A DNA stretch of 64,000 nt, taken from contig NC_135255.1 in assembly GCF_964204865.1 (NCBI RefSeq), positions 10,445,135 through 10,509,134 on the forward strand, given 5' to 3'. The notes beneath the pieces were generated by a model that searched no databases, was not told the origin of the DNA, and saw only the letters and a list, made by a program, of their open reading frames with translations. A program made the position numbers and the translations under genes. The DNA is from Styela clava (taxonomy: Eukaryota; Chordata; Ascidiacea; Stolidobranchia; Styelidae). Below, one piece after another: positions 62,001 through 64,000 of the stretch. Position 1 is the first letter of the stretch, and the number at the start of each line of letters is the position of its first letter.

Positions 62001-64000
62001 TTCTTGAAGTTAAAACTTGAAATTATTGGCATACCATTCCAGATTTTTCTCCTTGTTTTGGGCTCCGACAGTCGGTACTCAGACGAAGAAAGAATTTGTG
62101 GTATAGAATTTCACCGAAACACGGAACACGAGGCTATTGCTCAATTAATTAAAACTTTTTTTTGTGAGAAAGGCTTTCATAATACCGAATGAGTTCAGAC
62201 ATAGTCTGGGTTCAATTTCACACCAAACTTTATTATACTTGGGATTGTACTGGACACACAGATACAGAATATGTTTGATGAAAAAGTACTCCTGACCGCC
62301 GATGCGAAATTTTTTTCTTTACTTGGGCCACACATACAATACACATTCAAGTCAATAAATTCCATGCTGCAGATAAGTTTTATTCTCACGTTCGCTGCAT
62401 GGCATATTCACTAATCTGCATTTGAAAACATTATACCGGGAACTCTTACCTATCTCACTTAAATATATCGGGAAATATGACTAAAGAATACCAAAAATAA
62501 TTTTCAAGAGCACATTAATAAAGTTATTTGACAAGCTTAGTGGAATGAATATCCATTTTTGCGTGATGTATCATGATGAATTATATATCGCATATTTAGG
62601 AATGTTATAGAATCGTGGGAAATTTTATAATCTATCATTCAGAAATTAAATCTAGAAAACTAACAAGTAACCTAAATGTATTTAGTTATCTCAACCCTAC
62701 ATTTAAACTATTTGAAGATAATTCATGAACAGATATAAATATCCTTTTTCATACATTATACCATAATACCGTGTTTCCCAGAAATTAAGACCTAGCCCGA
62801 ATTTTAAAAACGACTTTAATATAAGCCCTCCCCAAAGAAAGGACCTACCGGTAGTCAATAGCACGATTTTTTTTGACCTAGTCCATATCAGGAAATCTAT
62901 ATGGATATGGAGTATATGGATATTTTATATATTTTGTATATTTGAAAATCTCGTAGTTATCTGCTTTGTAATTTTGTTTTTGATAAATGAAAATAAAAGA
63001 CATTCCCCGAAAATAAGCCCTAGTGTTATTTTTCGAAAGAAAATTGAAAATTGAACGATAAAACACGGTATACATCACACACTTAGAATGCCTATTACTT
63101 CTATTTACCACACTCTCGTTTTGTATTATGTATAATATAATGCCAGGTACATTTATTCATATAAATATTAGCAAAAATCGACGCCAGTTATCGCCTTTCC
63201 TTTTTTAGTGTTTCTTGGTCAATAATGATCATATCTCCAAAAAAGTAGATTTATATGACTACCTATCAGTAAGTTATTTTCGAAATCACGAATTACGGGG
63301 AAATTGCTTAGAAACTCTTATCAACTATATAAATAAAGTCCGAATCGTTGCGGTCGATTTACGTATTATTAGGCGATGTGTGAGACATAAAACCGGTATC
63401 GCAGGTTGCAATTTCGGGCTTCTTGTGTCGTACTATAAAAGATTATCTGTCGATGACCACTTTGTCATTTTGGGTTCATTTTTCACCGAAGTGTTATAGC
63501 GGATGATCGACTGCGATAATACTACTTGCTTATATTGTATGCTCCATTTTACACATAGAGTATCGGTGGCTATAAAAACTGTACACTTTTTAGATGCACT
63601 GAAGTCTGAGTCGTTCTGACGTTCTTTATCCGATTCGATGTCTATCGTCGATATAGAAACAGTCTTGAGCATTATGTCCTTAACTGCCCTGTTTAGTTAC
63701 CACTGCTAAAATGAGGCAGGCAATAAAATATTCCTAAGAATATGAAATTTTTGGAATTAATGAGATACACTCGCTTTTTTGGAAAATCTACTCTCTTAGG
63801 CGATATTTCATGGACGATGCAGCGTTTGCAATAAATATGTGAAACAATTGTTAAGGGTATAATAATAACGGGCAAAGGTTTTAGCGGCTTGACTCAAATT
63901 ATGCCAGATTTTTTATTTTATTGGATTGCTTTATTCAAGTTAATGAAATCAGACTGCATTGATATAATCGATTGGATTAATATTACAGCCAGACATTGGG
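53019..64000 (+). CDS. SHANK-type scaffold protein, N-terminal part
   Basis: Exons: 53019-53215, 55719-55871, 56933-57005, 57777-57920, 58592-58663, 58932-59045. All are in phase, 251 codons, continuing beyond the window. An in-frame TAA lies 12 bases before the ATG. Residues 1-173 are polar, with RPPIPEKP and a Ser/Asp/Glu-rich run (RLFSSDDESCDSLSDSDDSG). Residues about 174-251 match the SHANK N-terminal Ras/Rap-binding fold: VIAKITIPEQKLTKCMQL, VWTAKQRIIQSL, PLNYGL, GMFLL. Human SHANK3 has TKC, VWAAKQRV, LNYGL and GKFL in that order. The two basic residues SHANK3 uses for Rap/Ras binding (Arg12, Lys22) align with two Lys here. No ankyrin, SH3 or PDZ exons are in the window; the next intron is at least 4.9 kb. 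The long N-terminal extension is not typical, so a related FERM F0 protein is the alternative. Confidence 0.62.
54522..54595 (+). CDS. Candidate alternative first exon, SHANK-type gene
   Basis: ATG at 54522 opens 24 codons plus two bases ending at donor AAG|GTATGT. The phase is the same as that of exon 1, so it would join the exon at 55719 without a frame change. The peptide is not recognisable. It is supported only by ATG, donor and phase. Confidence 0.22.
57211..57417 (+). CDS. Candidate alternative terminal exon with membrane span
   Basis: Acceptor TATTCAG at 57204-57210 opens phase 0, matching the donor at 57005. The frame encodes 68 residues and stops at TAA 57415-57417. It starts ECDCKTYLRCFESQRK and then has a hydrophobic stretch, LLLLFVLIILTFGCC, followed by NILLWTKPFRDK. 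A product using it would have the 141-residue N-terminal part, one membrane span and no Ras-binding fold. AATAAA at 57740 lies 323 bases past the stop and 32 bases before the next exon. This would fit intronic polyadenylation. Confidence 0.4.
   Translation, partial: ECDCKTYLRCFESQRKLLLLFVLIILTFGCCSNILLWTKPFRDKANNPSCEFPNLTHTEGVENNPIVI
59046..64000 (+). other. Intron of the SHANK-type gene (open on the right)
   Basis: Starts with donor GTCAGT. I searched for the expected next segment of the SHANK fold and for ankyrin repeats and found none. It contains a small inverted-repeat element at 62767-63070 and AT-rich DNA. Confidence 0.5.
62767..63070. mobile_element. MITE-like element, TACCGTGTTT ends
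   Basis: 304 bp between TACCGTGTTT and AAACACGGTA, a 10-bp perfect inverted repeat. The motifs AGACCTAGCCCGAAT and GAAAATAAGCCCTAG echo each other at the two ends. No coding capacity. Confidence 0.65.

Noticed and set aside
61624-63499. Plus-strand frames of 66-94 codons (61624, 61992, 63215) as SHANK exons
   Set aside because: No ankyrin, SH3 or Ras-binding-fold similarity, and no suitable acceptor-donor pairs in phase with the exon ending at 59045.

Overview
The window is eukaryotic nuclear DNA, AT-rich and intron-bearing. It carries orthologues of conserved animal genes: CHRAC1, RABGAP1, SLC39A11/ZIP11, FBXW9, a long leucine-rich-repeat (LRR) gene, and the 5' part of a SHANK-type gene. 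Gene content and fairly short introns fit an invertebrate animal, perhaps an invertebrate deuterostome such as a tunicate. The species cannot be fixed from the sequence. Spliced models below were built by hand from protein similarity plus GT/AG sites, and every junction was checked for reading phase.

Layout. 1-9.1 kb, minus strand: CHRAC1 (first two coding exons, the rest lies off the left edge), a single-exon sugar-phosphate nucleotidyltransferase-like gene, and RABGAP1 as one uninterrupted 1066-codon exon. 10.4-15.1 kb: a complete-length, recently inserted Ty3/gypsy LTR element (K02A2.6-like pol) with near-identical LTRs, a 5-bp target duplication and two in-frame TAA codons. 17.1-26.05 kb, plus strand: SLC39A11 in 8 coding exons. 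Its third intron holds a 4.7-kb terminal-inverted-repeat element with a 10-bp target duplication, and its fourth intron holds a hAT element. 26.45-29.4 kb, minus strand: FBXW9 in 7 coding exons, tail to tail with SLC39A11. 32.2-47.4 kb, plus strand: the LRR gene, about 1073 codons in 16 exons. Its introns hold a palindromic fold-back element, two hAT elements and a family of small inverted-repeat elements. 53.0-64 kb, plus strand: the 5' end of a SHANK-type scaffold gene whose N-terminal Ras/Rap-binding fold is encoded by 57.8-59.0 kb. The rest of that gene lies off the right edge.

The genes do not form a pathway: they act in chromatin remodelling, sugar-nucleotide chemistry, Rab GTPase control, zinc transport, ubiquitin ligation and scaffolding. 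The most unusual material is the mobile-element layer, which sits mostly in introns and intergenic DNA and often has exact target duplications. Other notable points are a 52-bp-stem hairpin at 51.1 kb, a possible membrane-anchored isoform of the SHANK-type gene, the intronless RABGAP1, and an excess of the palindrome TACCGGTA.
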